From the NCBI RefSeq assembly GCF_000723885.1, contig NZ_CCDG010000024.1, positions 1 through 64,000 of the forward strand: a stretch of 64,000 nucleotides of DNA, read 5' to 3'. The DNA comes from Paenibacillus camerounensis (GTDB lineage: Bacteria > Bacillota > Bacilli > Paenibacillales > Paenibacillaceae). A program made the translations under genes and the position numbers. Under the pieces are notes generated by a model. That model did not search any database. It saw nothing but the letters and a program-made list of their open reading frames with translations, and had not been told where the DNA came from. Below, one piece after another: positions 36,893-46,621 of the stretch (the stretch's first letter is position 1; each line of letters starts with the position of its first letter).

Positions 36893-37770
36893 TGGATCAG
36901 GCTCAATCTTTACGGCAGCTGGTATCCAGCCGTGACCCCAAACGCGAGCCAGGAGCCGGTCCCACTGCACGGATAATTACTGTGTGCAGCGGGAAGGGCG
37001 GTGTGGGCAAATCGAACTTTACGCTCAATTTCGCATTGACGCTGAAGGCGATGGGCAGACGTGTGCTTTTGTTCGATGCAGATATCGGAATGGCGAACAT
37101 CGACGTGCTTATGGGCGTAACGGCTAAATATAACCTGTACCATCTGTTGAAAAGAGAAGCGGATATCGCACAGATTATCCAGAAGGGGCCCGGAGATCTG
37201 CCGTTTATTGCAGGCGGCTCAGGAATGGATGAGCTTTTCTCACTGTCTGAGAGTGACCTGAATTATTTCACGGCACAGATTGCCCAAATTGCTGACACCA
37301 TGGATTTCATCCTGTTTGATACTGGCGCCGGTCTTTCGAAGGAAACGCTAAAATTTATAACCTCGGCAGATGATTGTCTGGTGGTTACAACACCGGAGCC
37401 AACCGCAATAACGGATGCATATGCACTGATGAAGGTTGTACACAATTCTCATCCTGACGTATCTTTCAAGCTCATTGTTAACCAGGCAGGGGATGAAAAG
37501 GAAGCAAGGGGCACCAGCGACAAAATCCGCATGGCGGCAAGCCGCTTCCTGCAGCTGGATATCCCCTTTCTCGGATTCATCAGCAGTGATGCGCATGTGG
37601 TTCAGGCAGTCAAGAAACAAGTTCCATTCTCAGTGGCTTTTCCGAACAGTGCAGCAGCCAAAGACGTGCAACGGCTTGCTCTGAATTACCTGTCCGCCGA
37701 ACCGGCGGACACAACAAAGGTACAGGGCATCAAGGGATTTATCAACAAGTGGTTGAAGCGAAAACAGTAA
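36892..37770 (+). CDS. flhG: MinD-like ATPase FlhG
   Basis: 292 residues. Deviant Walker A GKGGVGKSNFTLN and DADIGMANIDVLMG; C-terminal basic helix FINKWLKRKQ likely binds the membrane. The N-terminus carries the DQAQSLRQL motif that stimulates FlhF GTPase. Stop of flhF and start of flhG overlap by one base. Confidence 0.96.
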   Translation: MDQAQSLRQLVSSRDPKREPGAGPTARIITVCSGKGGVGKSNFTLNFALTLKAMGRRVLLFDADIGMANIDVLMGVTAKYNLYHLLKREADIAQIIQKGPGDLPFIAGGSGMDELFSLSESDLNYFTAQIAQIADTMDFILFDTGAGLSKETLKFITSADDCLVVTTPEPTAITDAYALMKVVHNSHPDVSFKLIVNQAGDEKEARGTSDKIRMAASRFLQLDIPFLGFISSDAHVVQAVKKQVPFSVAFPNSAAAKDVQRLALNYLSAEPADTTKVQGIKGFINKWLKRKQ

Positions 37771-37805
37771 TTGTTCAGAATTAGATGGACAGAGGTGGAA
37801 GTGCT

Positions 37806-39206
37806 ATGAGGCCATATAAAGTTTTGGTTGTGGATGATTCCGCATTTATGCGTAAGATCATATCTGATTTGATTGAAAAAGATCCTGATTTTAAGGTGAC
37901 CGATACGGCTGTAAACGGCCGTGAAGCGATTGCGAAGGTGACCGAGCTTCAGCCTGATCTGGTGACAATGGATGTGGAAATGCCGGAGATGAACGGTCTG
38001 GAAGCGTTGAAAGTGATTATGGCCAATCACACGCTGCCGGTTATTATGCTCTCAGGCATTAATGAAGAGGGCATGAGGGAAACCATCATGGCGCTAGAAT
38101 CTGGAGCCTTTGATTTTATCCGCAAGCCGTCGATAACCAATTCACAGGATATAATGGCGGTTGGTGTATCCCTGATCGAACAGATGAAAGGGGCAATGCT
38201 GGCCCGGGAGCAGCGCGAGGCACGGATAGCTTCCCAGAAGCCATCTGATAGTACGATTTCCGAGCCTCTCCGTCCGCCTGGTACCAGCAAGCCTGCTGTA
38301 ACTGAGCTGCCGGTGCGGATGCCGGATCTTCCGAAGAGCGCAGCAGTGACTCCGGCAAAACAAGCGGCGGATAAGCCTAAGCCGCCTGTCACGGAATCCG
38401 GTACTAAGCTGTCTGGCTCTGCCAAATCAGGAATAGATTCGATCCGGAAGCTGCCTAAACCTCCGGTATCTCATCCTAAGCCCGCTGCAACCGAACGGTT
38501 TAAGAGCCGCCGGCAGCTTGATGCAGTCACGCCTGCGCCGCTTGAGGTTACTGCAGTGCCGGAGCTGCCTGCTTCCTATCCTGCTGGGCCGCCTGCTGCA
38601 GCCGGTGACCGTAAGTCCGGAACCAAGGGGCTGCGCAAGCTGGTTGCGGTTGGCTGCTCTACAGGAGGCCCGCGGGCACTTAAAACATTTCTTGAGAACA
38701 TTCCGGCGGATTTTCCGGCACCGATTGTAATCGTGCAGCATATGCCGCCGAACTTCACAAAGTCACTGGCCCAGCGGCTGAACACCTTCAGTCCGCTTGA
38801 AGTGTCAGAGGCTGAGCACGGCATGATACTCCGCCAGGGAGCTGCTTACATTGCTCCCGGTGGGTATCATGTGAAGGTTGTTCCGGCAGCGGGAGGACAA
38901 TATGCCATTGAGCTTACGAGTGAAGATGCCCGTAACGGCCATCGTCCATCCGTTGATACGCTCTACGAATCCCTGCTGCCGCTGACCGGGCTGGAGCGCC
39001 ATGCGGTTATCATGACCGGAATGGGCAGCGACGGTGCCAGAATGATGAAAGCCCTGTACGATTCAGGTGTAACCTCAACATTCGCCGAGAACGAAGAGAC
39101 CTGCGTTGTCTATGGAATGCCGCGCTCAGCGGTCGAACTGCACTGTGTTAAATATGTACTGCCGCTGCAGGAAATTGCACCCCGGCTGGTACAGGCTGTT
39201 AAATAA
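37806..39206 (+). CDS. cheB: Chemotaxis methylesterase CheB
   Basis: 466 residues; ATG 37806 with GAGGTGG upstream. Receiver domain with phospho-Asp in TMDVEMPEMNG; Pro/Ala/Lys-rich linker of about 140 residues, long for the family; catalytic domain with Ser in VGCSTGGPRAL, His in VQHMPPNFTKSLA and Asp in TGMGSDGARMM. Demethylates receptors. cheR is not in the window. Confidence 0.95.
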   Translation: MRPYKVLVVDDSAFMRKIISDLIEKDPDFKVTDTAVNGREAIAKVTELQPDLVTMDVEMPEMNGLEALKVIMANHTLPVIMLSGINEEGMRETIMALESGAFDFIRKPSITNSQDIMAVGVSLIEQMKGAMLAREQREARIASQKPSDSTISEPLRPPGTSKPAVTELPVRMPDLPKSAAVTPAKQAADKPKPPVTESGTKLSGSAKSGIDSIRKLPKPPVSHPKPAATERFKSRRQLDAVTPAPLEVTAVPELPASYPAGPPAAAGDRKSGTKGLRKLVAVGCSTGGPRALKTFLENIPADFPAPIVIVQHMPPNFTKSLAQRLNTFSPLEVSEAEHGMILRQGAAYIAPGGYHVKVVPAAGGQYAIELTSEDARNGHRPSVDTLYESLLPLTGLERHAVIMTGMGSDGARMMKALYDSGVTSTFAENEETCVVYGMPRSAVELHCVKYVLPLQEIAPRLVQAVK

Positions 39207-39240
39207 AGGAAAAGTGAACTCGAAGGGGAGGTGCTCGTTA

Positions 39241-41316
39241 GTGGACATGAATCAATATTTATCCATGTTTATTGATGAGTCAAATGATCATCTGCAGTCA
39301 TTGAATGAGAGCATGATGGGACTGGAAGCAAATCCTGAAGATATTAGTATAGTGCAGGTGATTTTCCGCTCAGCGCACACCCTAAAGGGTATGGCGGCTA
39401 CAATGGGGTTTGAGGATCTTGCATCTCTTACCCACCAGATGGAAAATGTGCTCGACCTGGTGCGCAATAATAAACTGCGGATGCAGGATTTTATTTTTGA
39501 CACCCTGTTCAAAAGCCTGGATGCCCTTGAATCCATGGTGCAGGATATTACAGCTGGAGGCGAGGGCAAGGCAGATGTAACTTCGATTGTCACTGCCCTG
39601 CAGGCTATTGTCCGCGGTGAGATTCCTGCGGCGGGCGGAGCTGCGGCTGCGCCGGCTGCTGAAGCCTCTGGTGATCTCCAGATCACCCTGGATGAATTCC
39701 AGTATTCTGTCCTGGAGCAGTCGCTTCAGGAAGGGCATCAGGTGCTGTATATCGATGTAGCTATCCGAAAGGATTGTCAGCTAAAAGCGGTACGGGCTTA
39801 CATGGTTTTTGATCTCCTGGAGCGTTCAGGAGAAGTGATCAAATCCTTCCCTTCGGTTCAGGATATAGAGCAGGAGAAATTCGATTACGGCTTCTCACTC
39901 TATTACATAACCCAAAAGGGTGCCGACGAAATGAAGTCGATGATAATGAACGTATCGGAAATCGACACGGTGACAGCGGTAGCACTTGATCAGGAGTCAC
40001 TTGCCCAAATGGCGCTGGAGGCCGCTGCTACTGCTGAAGCGCCTGCTCCGGCAGAGACAGCCCCAGCAGCCGCCACCCCGTCGGCTTCTCCGGCAGCTCC
40101 AGCAGCTCCGGCAGCCAGAGAAGAAAATGCTGCTAAGGCAGCGCCTTCCCGGACAGGAGCTGCGCCTTCCCGGACAATCCGCGTTGACATCGAGCGGCTG
40201 GATGTGCTGATGAACCTGTTCAGCGAGCTGCTGATTGACCGGGTACGCCTGGAGCAGCTGGCTTCAGAGGTACAAAACACTGATCTAACTGAGACAGTTG
40301 AGCACATGGGCCGTGTCAGCGGTGATCTGCAGAACATTGTTATGAAGCTGAGAATGGTGCCCGTGGACACTGTGTTTAACCGGTTCCCTCGGATGGTCCG
40401 TGACCTTGCTAAATCTCTGGACAAAAAAATCGATCTTATTGTTACCGGTGCTGAGACTGAGCTTGACCGTACGGTTATTGATGAGATCGGCGATCCGCTG
40501 GTGCATCTGCTGCGTAATGCGGTTGACCACGGTGTCGAGTCGGTTCAGGACCGCGTTGCTTCCGGTAAGTCCGATACGGGTACAGTTAATCTTCGTGCCT
40601 TCCACAGCGGCAACCATGTATTTATTGAAATCGAGGATGACGGCGCCGGTATTAATCCCCAGAAAATTCTGCAATCTGCCATCAAAAAAGGAATTATTAC
40701 ACAGGAGCAGGCAGCAGGCTATTCAGATGATGAAGCTATTCAGCTGCTGTTCGCAGCGGGCTTCAGCACTGCCGAGGTAATCTCCGACGTATCAGGCCGC
40801 GGAGTCGGACTGGATGTTGTCAAATCGAAGATCACTTCACTTGGCGGTAACGTGGTAGTCTATTCCACACCAGGTAAGGGTACGAACTTCTCGGTACAGC
40901 TTCCGCTGACCCTGTCCATCATTGCGGCCATGCTTGTAAAGATCGGATCTGAGAAATATGCAATCCCGCTCTCATCGATTGTTGAGACTGGAATTGTAAA
41001 GAAAAACCAGATCCGTACCATTCACGGCACAAGAATGATCGAGTTCCGCAACAGCCATATTCCGCTGCTCTCGCTCAGTAAGTTCTACGCCATTCCTGAT
41101 TTTGATGATAGCGCAGAAGAGGAGACAGAGATTATCGTTGTCCGTAAAAGTGACCGGATGGCGGCTTTGGCTGTCCAGGATTTCATCGGGCAAAATGAAA
41201 TTGTTATCAAGAATCTCGGTAAGTATCTGCCGGAGATTCAAGGTATCTCCGGTGCGACTATTCTGGGGGACGGACAGGTTGCTCTTATTATTGATCCTAA
41301 CGCATTTATAAAATAA
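39241..41316 (+). CDS. cheA: Chemotaxis histidine kinase CheA
   Basis: 691 residues from GTG 39241 with AAGGGGAGGTG upstream; a much longer open frame upstream overlaps cheB and is rejected. P1 domain with phospho-His H46 in RSAHTLKGMA; P2 region; Ala/Pro linker; P3 dimer helices (LDVLMNLFSELLIDR); P4 kinase with HLLRNAVDHGVES, DDGAGI and GRGVGLDVVKSK; P5 CheW-like tail. Phosphorylates CheY and CheB. Confidence 0.97.
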   Translation: MDMNQYLSMFIDESNDHLQSLNESMMGLEANPEDISIVQVIFRSAHTLKGMAATMGFEDLASLTHQMENVLDLVRNNKLRMQDFIFDTLFKSLDALESMVQDITAGGEGKADVTSIVTALQAIVRGEIPAAGGAAAAPAAEASGDLQITLDEFQYSVLEQSLQEGHQVLYIDVAIRKDCQLKAVRAYMVFDLLERSGEVIKSFPSVQDIEQEKFDYGFSLYYITQKGADEMKSMIMNVSEIDTVTAVALDQESLAQMALEAAATAEAPAPAETAPAAATPSASPAAPAAPAAREENAAKAAPSRTGAAPSRTIRVDIERLDVLMNLFSELLIDRVRLEQLASEVQNTDLTETVEHMGRVSGDLQNIVMKLRMVPVDTVFNRFPRMVRDLAKSLDKKIDLIVTGAETELDRTVIDEIGDPLVHLLRNAVDHGVESVQDRVASGKSDTGTVNLRAFHSGNHVFIEIEDDGAGINPQKILQSAIKKGIITQEQAAGYSDDEAIQLLFAAGFSTAEVISDVSGRGVGLDVVKSKITSLGGNVVVYSTPGKGTNFSVQLPLTLSIIAAMLVKIGSEKYAIPLSSIVETGIVKKNQIRTIHGTRMIEFRNSHIPLLSLSKFYAIPDFDDSAEEETEIIVVRKSDRMAALAVQDFIGQNEIVIKNLGKYLPEIQGISGATILGDGQVALIIDPNAFIK

Positions 41317-41343
41317 TCAGGATAGAACAGGGAGGTTCATTCC

Positions 41344-41805
41344 ATGGCTGAGGATATTAAAGTAATTGTGTTTAAGCTTGGATCTGAAGAATACGGCATT
41401 GAAGTGGACAAGGTACAGACTATCGAGCGCATGATGCCGATTACACGCGTTCCGAAGACGTATTCCTTCATCAAAGGCGTTATTAATCTGCGCGGTGTCG
41501 TTATTCCGGTAATTAACCTGCGCGGCCGTTTCGCAATTGAAGAAACTGAGCATACGGACCAGACCCGTGTAATAATTGTTAATGTCAATGAGATGGAAGT
41601 CGGCTTCATCGTGGATTCGGCTAATGATGTCATTGACCTGAACCGTGATTCTATCGACACACCGCCAGAGGTTGTGGGCGGGATCAAGGCGAAATATCTG
41701 GACGGAGTGGCCAAAATTGGAGAAGACCGTCTGTTAATCATGCTTAACCTGTCTGAAGTGCTGAATAAGAGTGAAATCGTGCAACTGGAAAGCCTAGAGG
41801 GATAG
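41344..41805 (+). CDS. cheW: Chemotaxis adaptor CheW
   Basis: 153 residues, beta-barrel SH3-like fold. KVIVFKLGSEEYGIEVDKVQTIERM and GVINLRGVVIPVINLR are diagnostic. Couples receptors to CheA. Confidence 0.97.
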   Translation: MAEDIKVIVFKLGSEEYGIEVDKVQTIERMMPITRVPKTYSFIKGVINLRGVVIPVINLRGRFAIEETEHTDQTRVIIVNVNEMEVGFIVDSANDVIDLNRDSIDTPPEVVGGIKAKYLDGVAKIGEDRLLIMLNLSEVLNKSEIVQLESLEG

Positions 41806-41808
41806 GTT

Positions 41809-42435
41809 ATGGAGCTGTTCAAGAATTTCAAGGATTTCAAAATGGATGTTTTGAAGGAAGTGGGGAATATTGGAGCGGGTAACGCCGCCACCGCATTATC
41901 CCAGCTTTTGAATAAGCCGATTGATATGGCTGTACCCAAGGTTCAGCTGCTGAACTTTGAAGAAATCACTGATAAGGTTGGCGGAGCAGAGGAATTGGTC
42001 TATGCCGTGTTTCTGCGCGTTGAAGGAGAAGCGCCGGGTAATCTTTTCTTTATTCTTACTCCGGATGCGGCTATCAGTCTACTGAACCGGATTGCCGGAA
42101 TTGAAATTCTTCCGGATCAGGAGCTGGGGGAGATGGAATTCTCCGCGCTGAGTGAGATCGGCAATATTCTGGCTGGGTCTTATCTTTCATCGCTTGCCGA
42201 CTTTACCTCACTGTCCATGTTTCCGACTGTGCCTGCGCTGGCCATGGATATGGCGGGGGCCATTCTCGGCTACGGGCTGCTGCAATTCGGCCAGATGGGT
42301 GATGATGCGCTGCTTATTGATACTACCTTCCTGGAAGGGCAAAATGAAATTGAAGGCCAATTTTTCCTGATTCCGGATCCCGAGTCATTCCCGAAAATCT
42401 TCAAAGCTCTAGGAGTACCGTTTGATAATGATTGA
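41809..42435 (+). CDS. cheC: CheY-P phosphatase CheC
   Basis: 208 residues. Two phosphatase motifs: KEVGNIGAGNAATALSQLL and SEIGNILAGSYLSSL, each with the catalytic Glu and Asn. Acts on CheY-P and is stimulated by CheD. Three bases after cheW. Confidence 0.96.
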   Translation: MELFKNFKDFKMDVLKEVGNIGAGNAATALSQLLNKPIDMAVPKVQLLNFEEITDKVGGAEELVYAVFLRVEGEAPGNLFFILTPDAAISLLNRIAGIEILPDQELGEMEFSALSEIGNILAGSYLSSLADFTSLSMFPTVPALAMDMAGAILGYGLLQFGQMGDDALLIDTTFLEGQNEIEGQFFLIPDPESFPKIFKALGVPFDND

Positions 42436-42925
42436 GGAGCAAAGCATTATTAAGGTCGGAATGGCAGATCTTAACGTAGGCAGCCAGGATAGTCTGATCC
42501 GTACGACCGGCCTTGGTTCCTGCGTGGGTCTTACCTTATTTGATCCGGGCAAAAAACTGGCGGGGATGGCACATGTCATGCTTCCTTCGTCAGAGATTGC
42601 CCGTGAGGGCCAGCTTAACATAGCCAAGTTTGCGGATACTGCAGTACCTGAACTGCTATCCCGCCTACTGGCTCTTGGCGCGGTCCGCAGCCGGATCGTA
42701 GCCAAAATGGCCGGCGGTTCACAAATGTTTGCTTTTGCCGGAGGGAATGACACCATGAGGATCGGGCCTCGTAACGTCGAATCCTGCAAGCTTGCCCTGG
42801 AGTCGCTTCGTATTCCTCTGATCGCTGAGGATACGGGCGGGAATTTCGGACGTACGATCGAAATTGCCTGCAGCTCAGGGTTGCTTCATATCCGCAGTGT
42901 CCAAAAAGGCACTAAGGAAATATAG
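42428..42925 (+). CDS. cheD: Receptor deamidase CheD
   Basis: 165 residues. Active Cys in TTGLGSCVGLTLFDPG and His in GMAHVMLP; KMAGGSQMF follows. AGGAG (42411-42415) is 6 bases before an alternative TTG at 42422 and 12 before ATG 42428, so the start is uncertain by two codons. Deamidates receptors and binds CheC. Overlaps cheC by 8 bases. Confidence 0.95.
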   Translation: MIEEQSIIKVGMADLNVGSQDSLIRTTGLGSCVGLTLFDPGKKLAGMAHVMLPSSEIAREGQLNIAKFADTAVPELLSRLLALGAVRSRIVAKMAGGSQMFAFAGGNDTMRIGPRNVESCKLALESLRIPLIAEDTGGNFGRTIEIACSSGLLHIRSVQKGTKEI

Positions 42926-42927
42926 CG

Positions 42928-43335
42928 ATGGGGAAAATTATAATTAGCCTTTTATCCGGTTTGATCGGTTTTTTATTTACCTTTTTATCAAATTACGGGC
43001 ATAATTTACTTGGGACGAGTCTGATTCGGGGGATTTATGGATTTATTCTTTGGTTTGTGCTTGCTTTCTTCCTGAGATGGGTATTGGGTTTTATTATTAA
43101 ACAATCTGTGTCAGCCGGGGACAATGAGTTTACCGATACAGATGAAGCATTGGGCGGCAATCTTGATCTGAGCACGCCTGATGAAGACGAAGAATTAATC
43201 AATCTGCTTAAGCAGAAGCCAGAAGTGGATAACGGGGGCAGTGAAGGCTTTACTCCCCTGCAGCCGCCTAAGCTGGTATCCATGAAAGATCCTGAAGAAT
43301 TGGCCAAGGCCGTTCGTCACCTGAAAGAAGAATAA
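42928..43335 (+). CDS. Small two-helix membrane protein, unknown
   Basis: 135 residues. Two hydrophobic segments at residues 3-20 and 32-55 (IIISLLSGLIGFLFTFL, GFILWFVLAFFLRWVLGFII), then an acidic soluble tail (TPDEDEELINLLKQKPEV) ending in PEELAKAVRHLKEE. I do not recognise a family. It sits between cheD and sigD, 3 bases after cheD, in the place where motility-linked unknowns occur in Bacilli. Confidence 0.75.
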   Translation: MGKIIISLLSGLIGFLFTFLSNYGHNLLGTSLIRGIYGFILWFVLAFFLRWVLGFIIKQSVSAGDNEFTDTDEALGGNLDLSTPDEDEELINLLKQKPEVDNGGSEGFTPLQPPKLVSMKDPEELAKAVRHLKEE

Positions 43336-43345
43336 GCGGAATCCT

Positions 43346-43374
43346 TGCGCGCATTAACGGCTTTCCAGCGCGCA
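43346..43374 (+). promoter_or_regulatory. GC-rich hairpin ahead of sigD
   Basis: TGCGCGC (43346-43352) pairs with GCGCGCA (43368-43374), 15-base loop, no T-run. May slow or protect the sigD transcript; inference only. Confidence 0.4.
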
Positions 43375-43412
43375 GATATCTGCTGACTAAACTTTGGGAA
43401 GGGTGAAAGCCA

Positions 43413-44201
43413 TTGAACGAGCAAAAAGCTTCTCAAGCAGTAACAGACGGTTTATGGGAGCAGTGGAAAGAGCACGGTGACCCTGAGGCCAAAAAAAGAC
43501 TGATTGAGAACTACCTCCATATTGTTGATTATGTATCAAGCCGACTGGCTGTCGGACTGCCCAAAAATGTCTCCAAGGATGATTTAGCCAGCAATGGCGT
43601 AATGGGGCTTATAGATGCCATCGAAAAGTTTGACTATAAACGCGGTTTGCAGTTTCAGACTTATGCTTCCTGGCGTGTACGCGGGGCTATTCTGGACTCA
43701 TTGCGCCAAAGCGACTGGGTTCCCAGATCCGTACGGGAAAAAGCCAAAAAAATCGAGGATGCCTATCAGCAGCTGGAGCAGAAATACTTAAGATCAGTCA
43801 GTGATGAGGAAATGAGCCAGCATCTGAACATTTCAGAGATTGAGTTTCAAAACATGCTGCAGGACGTGGCCGTTATGTCGCTCTGCTCTCTGGAAGACCC
43901 GATCCGCGAAGAAGAATCGGAAACACGGATGTCCATACTGGTGGACGATAAAGCCAAAAATCCGGACCGTAAAGTAAATGAGTTTTATTTGCGCGACACA
44001 CTCACCAAAGGTATCGAAAAATTAACGGTGAAAGAACGGACCGTAGTGTCCCTTTTATATTATGAAGATCTGTCTTTAAGCGAAATCGCCGAGGTCATGT
44101 CTTTATCACCTTCGCGGATTTCACAGCTTCATTCAAAAGCTATTTTGCGTCTGCGCGGAACGCTTGAGAAAAACCGTGACCTGCTTATGCAAAATGATTA
44201 A
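43413..44201 (+). CDS. sigD: Flagellar sigma factor SigD (FliA)
   Basis: 262 residues from TTG. Region 2: FQTYASWRVRGAILDSLRQSDW; region 3: VREKAKKIEDAYQQLEQ; region 4: SLSEIAEVMSLSPSRISQLHSKAI. Directs late flagellar and chemotaxis genes. Last gene of the fla/che operon proper. Confidence 0.97.
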   Translation: MNEQKASQAVTDGLWEQWKEHGDPEAKKRLIENYLHIVDYVSSRLAVGLPKNVSKDDLASNGVMGLIDAIEKFDYKRGLQFQTYASWRVRGAILDSLRQSDWVPRSVREKAKKIEDAYQQLEQKYLRSVSDEEMSQHLNISEIEFQNMLQDVAVMSLCSLEDPIREEESETRMSILVDDKAKNPDRKVNEFYLRDTLTKGIEKLTVKERTVVSLLYYEDLSLSEIAEVMSLSPSRISQLHSKAILRLRGTLEKNRDLLMQND

Positions 44202-44231
44202 CCGGACGACGGTGACAAGGGGGAGCAGTAA

Positions 44232-45635
44232 TTGATCGGTCAGCATGCTTTGAACCAGTACGTAAGTATTACGTTTTCGGAGGATAAAGGAATTGCTTAT
44301 CTGGAATTCACTAAGAAGGATGAGGATTTCTCCTGCTCAGCCGAAGATCTGGAAGGCTTCCTTAACGGTCATGATATTCGGTTCGGTATTCAGCACGACA
44401 TTGTCAAACGGATCAGCAGTAATCCGGAGGAGTATTTTTTCAGCAGAGTGCCGGTAGCTATCGGCTATGAGCCGGTCCATGGCGTTGACGGGCGTGTTGT
44501 TATGGCCATGGATCTGGATGAAGACCGAAAGCCGCTCGAAAGAGAAGACGGCAAGGTGGATTACAAGGATCTGGTACGGCTTAACAATGTGCTTAAGGGG
44601 CAATTAATCTGTGAAGCCATTCCGCCGGTGCCCGGCCAGAAGGGCAAGGCCGTTACCGGTGAAGAGATTCCCTGCAGGCCCGGAAGAGAAGCGCGGTTTA
44701 AGATTGGTAAAAATGTGCTGCTTGACCAGGGTGAGACGGCAATGTACGCGGCAATCGACGGGTTAGTTACGCTGACAGACAATGGTAAAATTAATGTCTT
44801 TCCCGTATATGAGGTAAACGGCGATGTGGATTACAGCACCGGCAATATCGACTTTGTAGGTACTGTGGTTATCCGCGGTAATGTGCTGACTGGCTTTTCT
44901 GTAAAATCTGCAGGAGATATCCGCATTGTCGGCGGAGTAGAGGGCGCTGAGCTGACTGCCGGCGGTTCTGTGGAAATAACAGGCGGTATAATCGGCTATA
45001 ACAAAGGCCTTATCAGCGCCGGTAAAAATGTCAAGGTTAGCTTCATTCAGGACGGCAATGTGCTTGCCGCTGAAGATGTAATCGTATCCCAAAGTATAAT
45101 GCATTCCAATATTCGGGCAGGACGGGATGTTTTGTGCAACGGCACCAAAGGGCTCATTGTCGGCGGCATTGTTCAGGCGGGAGAAAGAGTGGTTGCCCGG
45201 ACAATCGGGAATACAATGTCAACTGCTACTGCAATTGAAGTAGGTGTAGTTCCCGAACTGCGCAACGAAATCAACGAGCTCCGCCAGGAGCTGCGTCAGC
45301 TGCTGGAGAATGAGGATAAGACGAACAAGGCACTCTACCTGCTGAATCAGCTGGCTAACAACGGACAGCTGTCTTCAGATAAAGTAGCGCTGCGTGTGAA
45401 GCTGAATGCGACCAAACAGGCCCATATACGTGATGAAAAACGGATCAAAGAGCGTGTGCTGGAAATTGAGAAAATGCTGGAGGATACTGCAAGAGCCAGG
45501 GTCGAGGTTGTAAAAACCATCTATGGCGGATCCAAGATTGTAATCGGCAGATATACGAGGTTTGTCAAGGATCCGACGGAGCGGGTTGTTTTTCATTATT
45601 CCGACGGCGATATTACCCTGGCGCCATATATTTAA
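44232..45635 (+). CDS. FapA-family protein (DUF342)
   Basis: 467 residues from TTG. N-terminal FapA domain, a beta-helix of short Gly-rich repeats (VDYSTGNIDFVGTVVIRGNV, GDIRIVGGVEGAELTAGGS), then an alpha-helical coiled coil (ELRNEINELRQELRQLLENED) and a short C-terminal strand region. Fold is clear; function is not known. It follows sigD in place of a B. subtilis-type gene and is probably co-transcribed with fla/che. Confidence 0.85.
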   Translation: MIGQHALNQYVSITFSEDKGIAYLEFTKKDEDFSCSAEDLEGFLNGHDIRFGIQHDIVKRISSNPEEYFFSRVPVAIGYEPVHGVDGRVVMAMDLDEDRKPLEREDGKVDYKDLVRLNNVLKGQLICEAIPPVPGQKGKAVTGEEIPCRPGREARFKIGKNVLLDQGETAMYAAIDGLVTLTDNGKINVFPVYEVNGDVDYSTGNIDFVGTVVIRGNVLTGFSVKSAGDIRIVGGVEGAELTAGGSVEITGGIIGYNKGLISAGKNVKVSFIQDGNVLAAEDVIVSQSIMHSNIRAGRDVLCNGTKGLIVGGIVQAGERVVARTIGNTMSTATAIEVGVVPELRNEINELRQELRQLLENEDKTNKALYLLNQLANNGQLSSDKVALRVKLNATKQAHIRDEKRIKERVLEIEKMLEDTARARVEVVKTIYGGSKIVIGRYTRFVKDPTERVVFHYSDGDITLAPYI

Positions 45636-45710
45636 CAGGCGGGCAGCACAAGCGGCCGGCCATTCCTTTATGCTGGGACAGTACATTTGGTTTATGGGGA
45701 GGGGAATATT

Positions 45711-46022
45711 GTGAGCCTGAGACCAGTTGAATTGCAAATTGCACTGCCCCGGACTACGGATGCAGGCAAAGTCCAGAACGAGCTGCTTCACCGTCCTATG
45801 CTTGACCAGCAGCAGTTGGCCGTACATAACGTAAAGCAATCTGCAGAACTGGCCCAGCGTACGGGCGAAATTGATGAGTCCTCGGAAGCGAAGCTCCGTA
45901 ATGACGGAGAACGGGGGAATGACCAGGGCAACCATCCATCAGGACAAGGGCAGCGCAAAAGCGAAGCCCCTAATGATGCTGAGCACCCTTATAAAGGGCG
46001 GCGGCTTGACCTGAGCCTCTGA
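45711..46022 (+). CDS. Small hydrophilic protein, unknown
   Basis: 103 residues from GTG 45711, with GGGGAGGGG 6 bases upstream. Begins LRPVELQIALPRTTDAG and continues with a Gln/Glu/Arg-rich helix and a disordered Asn/Gly/Gln tail. No known domain recognised. Lies between FapA and a SwrB-like gene. Confidence 0.7.
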   Translation: MSLRPVELQIALPRTTDAGKVQNELLHRPMLDQQQLAVHNVKQSAELAQRTGEIDESSEAKLRNDGERGNDQGNHPSGQGQRKSEAPNDAEHPYKGRRLDLSL

Positions 46023-46057
46023 GCTGTCCAAATGATACCGTAAAGGAGAACACGCAT

Positions 46058-46621
46058 TTGCAACCATGGATATACATTGTGCTGGTAGGCGCAGTTGCTA
46101 TTGTCTACGCTCTTATCCTGCCGGCACGCCGCAAAGAAGAAGGGGCCGAGAAGCAGAGCCTGAAAGATACTGAGGCTGCACTTGAACTGTATATGGCGGA
46201 TTTGGAGCGCGAGAACAGTGAGATGCTGCAGCTGGTCAGCAGCATCAAAACGCAGTCACAGAGCACTAAGGCGGCTTTGCAGGAGGAGATTAGCGTACTG
46301 CGTGATCAGATTGCAGATCTGCACAAGAGCACTGCACTGCTTGATGCCCGTCTGACAGCCGAAGAAAAGGGGCTGCTTCAGCTTACAGCCATCGCCAGAG
46401 ATAATGCCGTCCGTCCGGCTGCTGCTGATACTTCCGCAAGTCTGGTAGCCGCCCCTGAGCCCAAAGCAAAGCCGGTAAGCTCAATTAAGCTGCGTTATCC
46501 GCGTCTGTTCGAGCTGCATGAGCAAGGCAAGTCTATCGACTCCATCGCCAAGACAGCCGGCCTGCAGCGGGGCGAAGTTCAGCTTATCCTGCAGCTGGCC
46601 AAGCAGGAGGAATCGGTATGA
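46058..46621 (+). CDS. SwrB-like membrane protein
   Basis: 187 residues from TTG with AAAGGAGA upstream. N-terminal membrane segment (WIYIVLVGAVAIVYALIL), coiled coil (LQEEISVLRDQIADLHKS), and a C-terminal helix-turn-helix-like tail (GKSIDSIAKTAGLQRGEVQLIL). This three-part plan and the position after sigD match SwrB of B. subtilis, which helps assemble the export apparatus. Sequence identity was not tested. Confidence 0.7.
   Translation: MQPWIYIVLVGAVAIVYALILPARRKEEGAEKQSLKDTEAALELYMADLERENSEMLQLVSSIKTQSQSTKAALQEEISVLRDQIADLHKSTALLDARLTAEEKGLLQLTAIARDNAVRPAAADTSASLVAAPEPKAKPVSSIKLRYPRLFELHEQGKSIDSIAKTAGLQRGEVQLILQLAKQEESV

Noticed and set aside
39106..39240. Longer CheA start
   Set aside because: The extension overlaps the end of cheB; GTG 39241 has a strong ribosome-binding site and gives the family N-terminus with His46.
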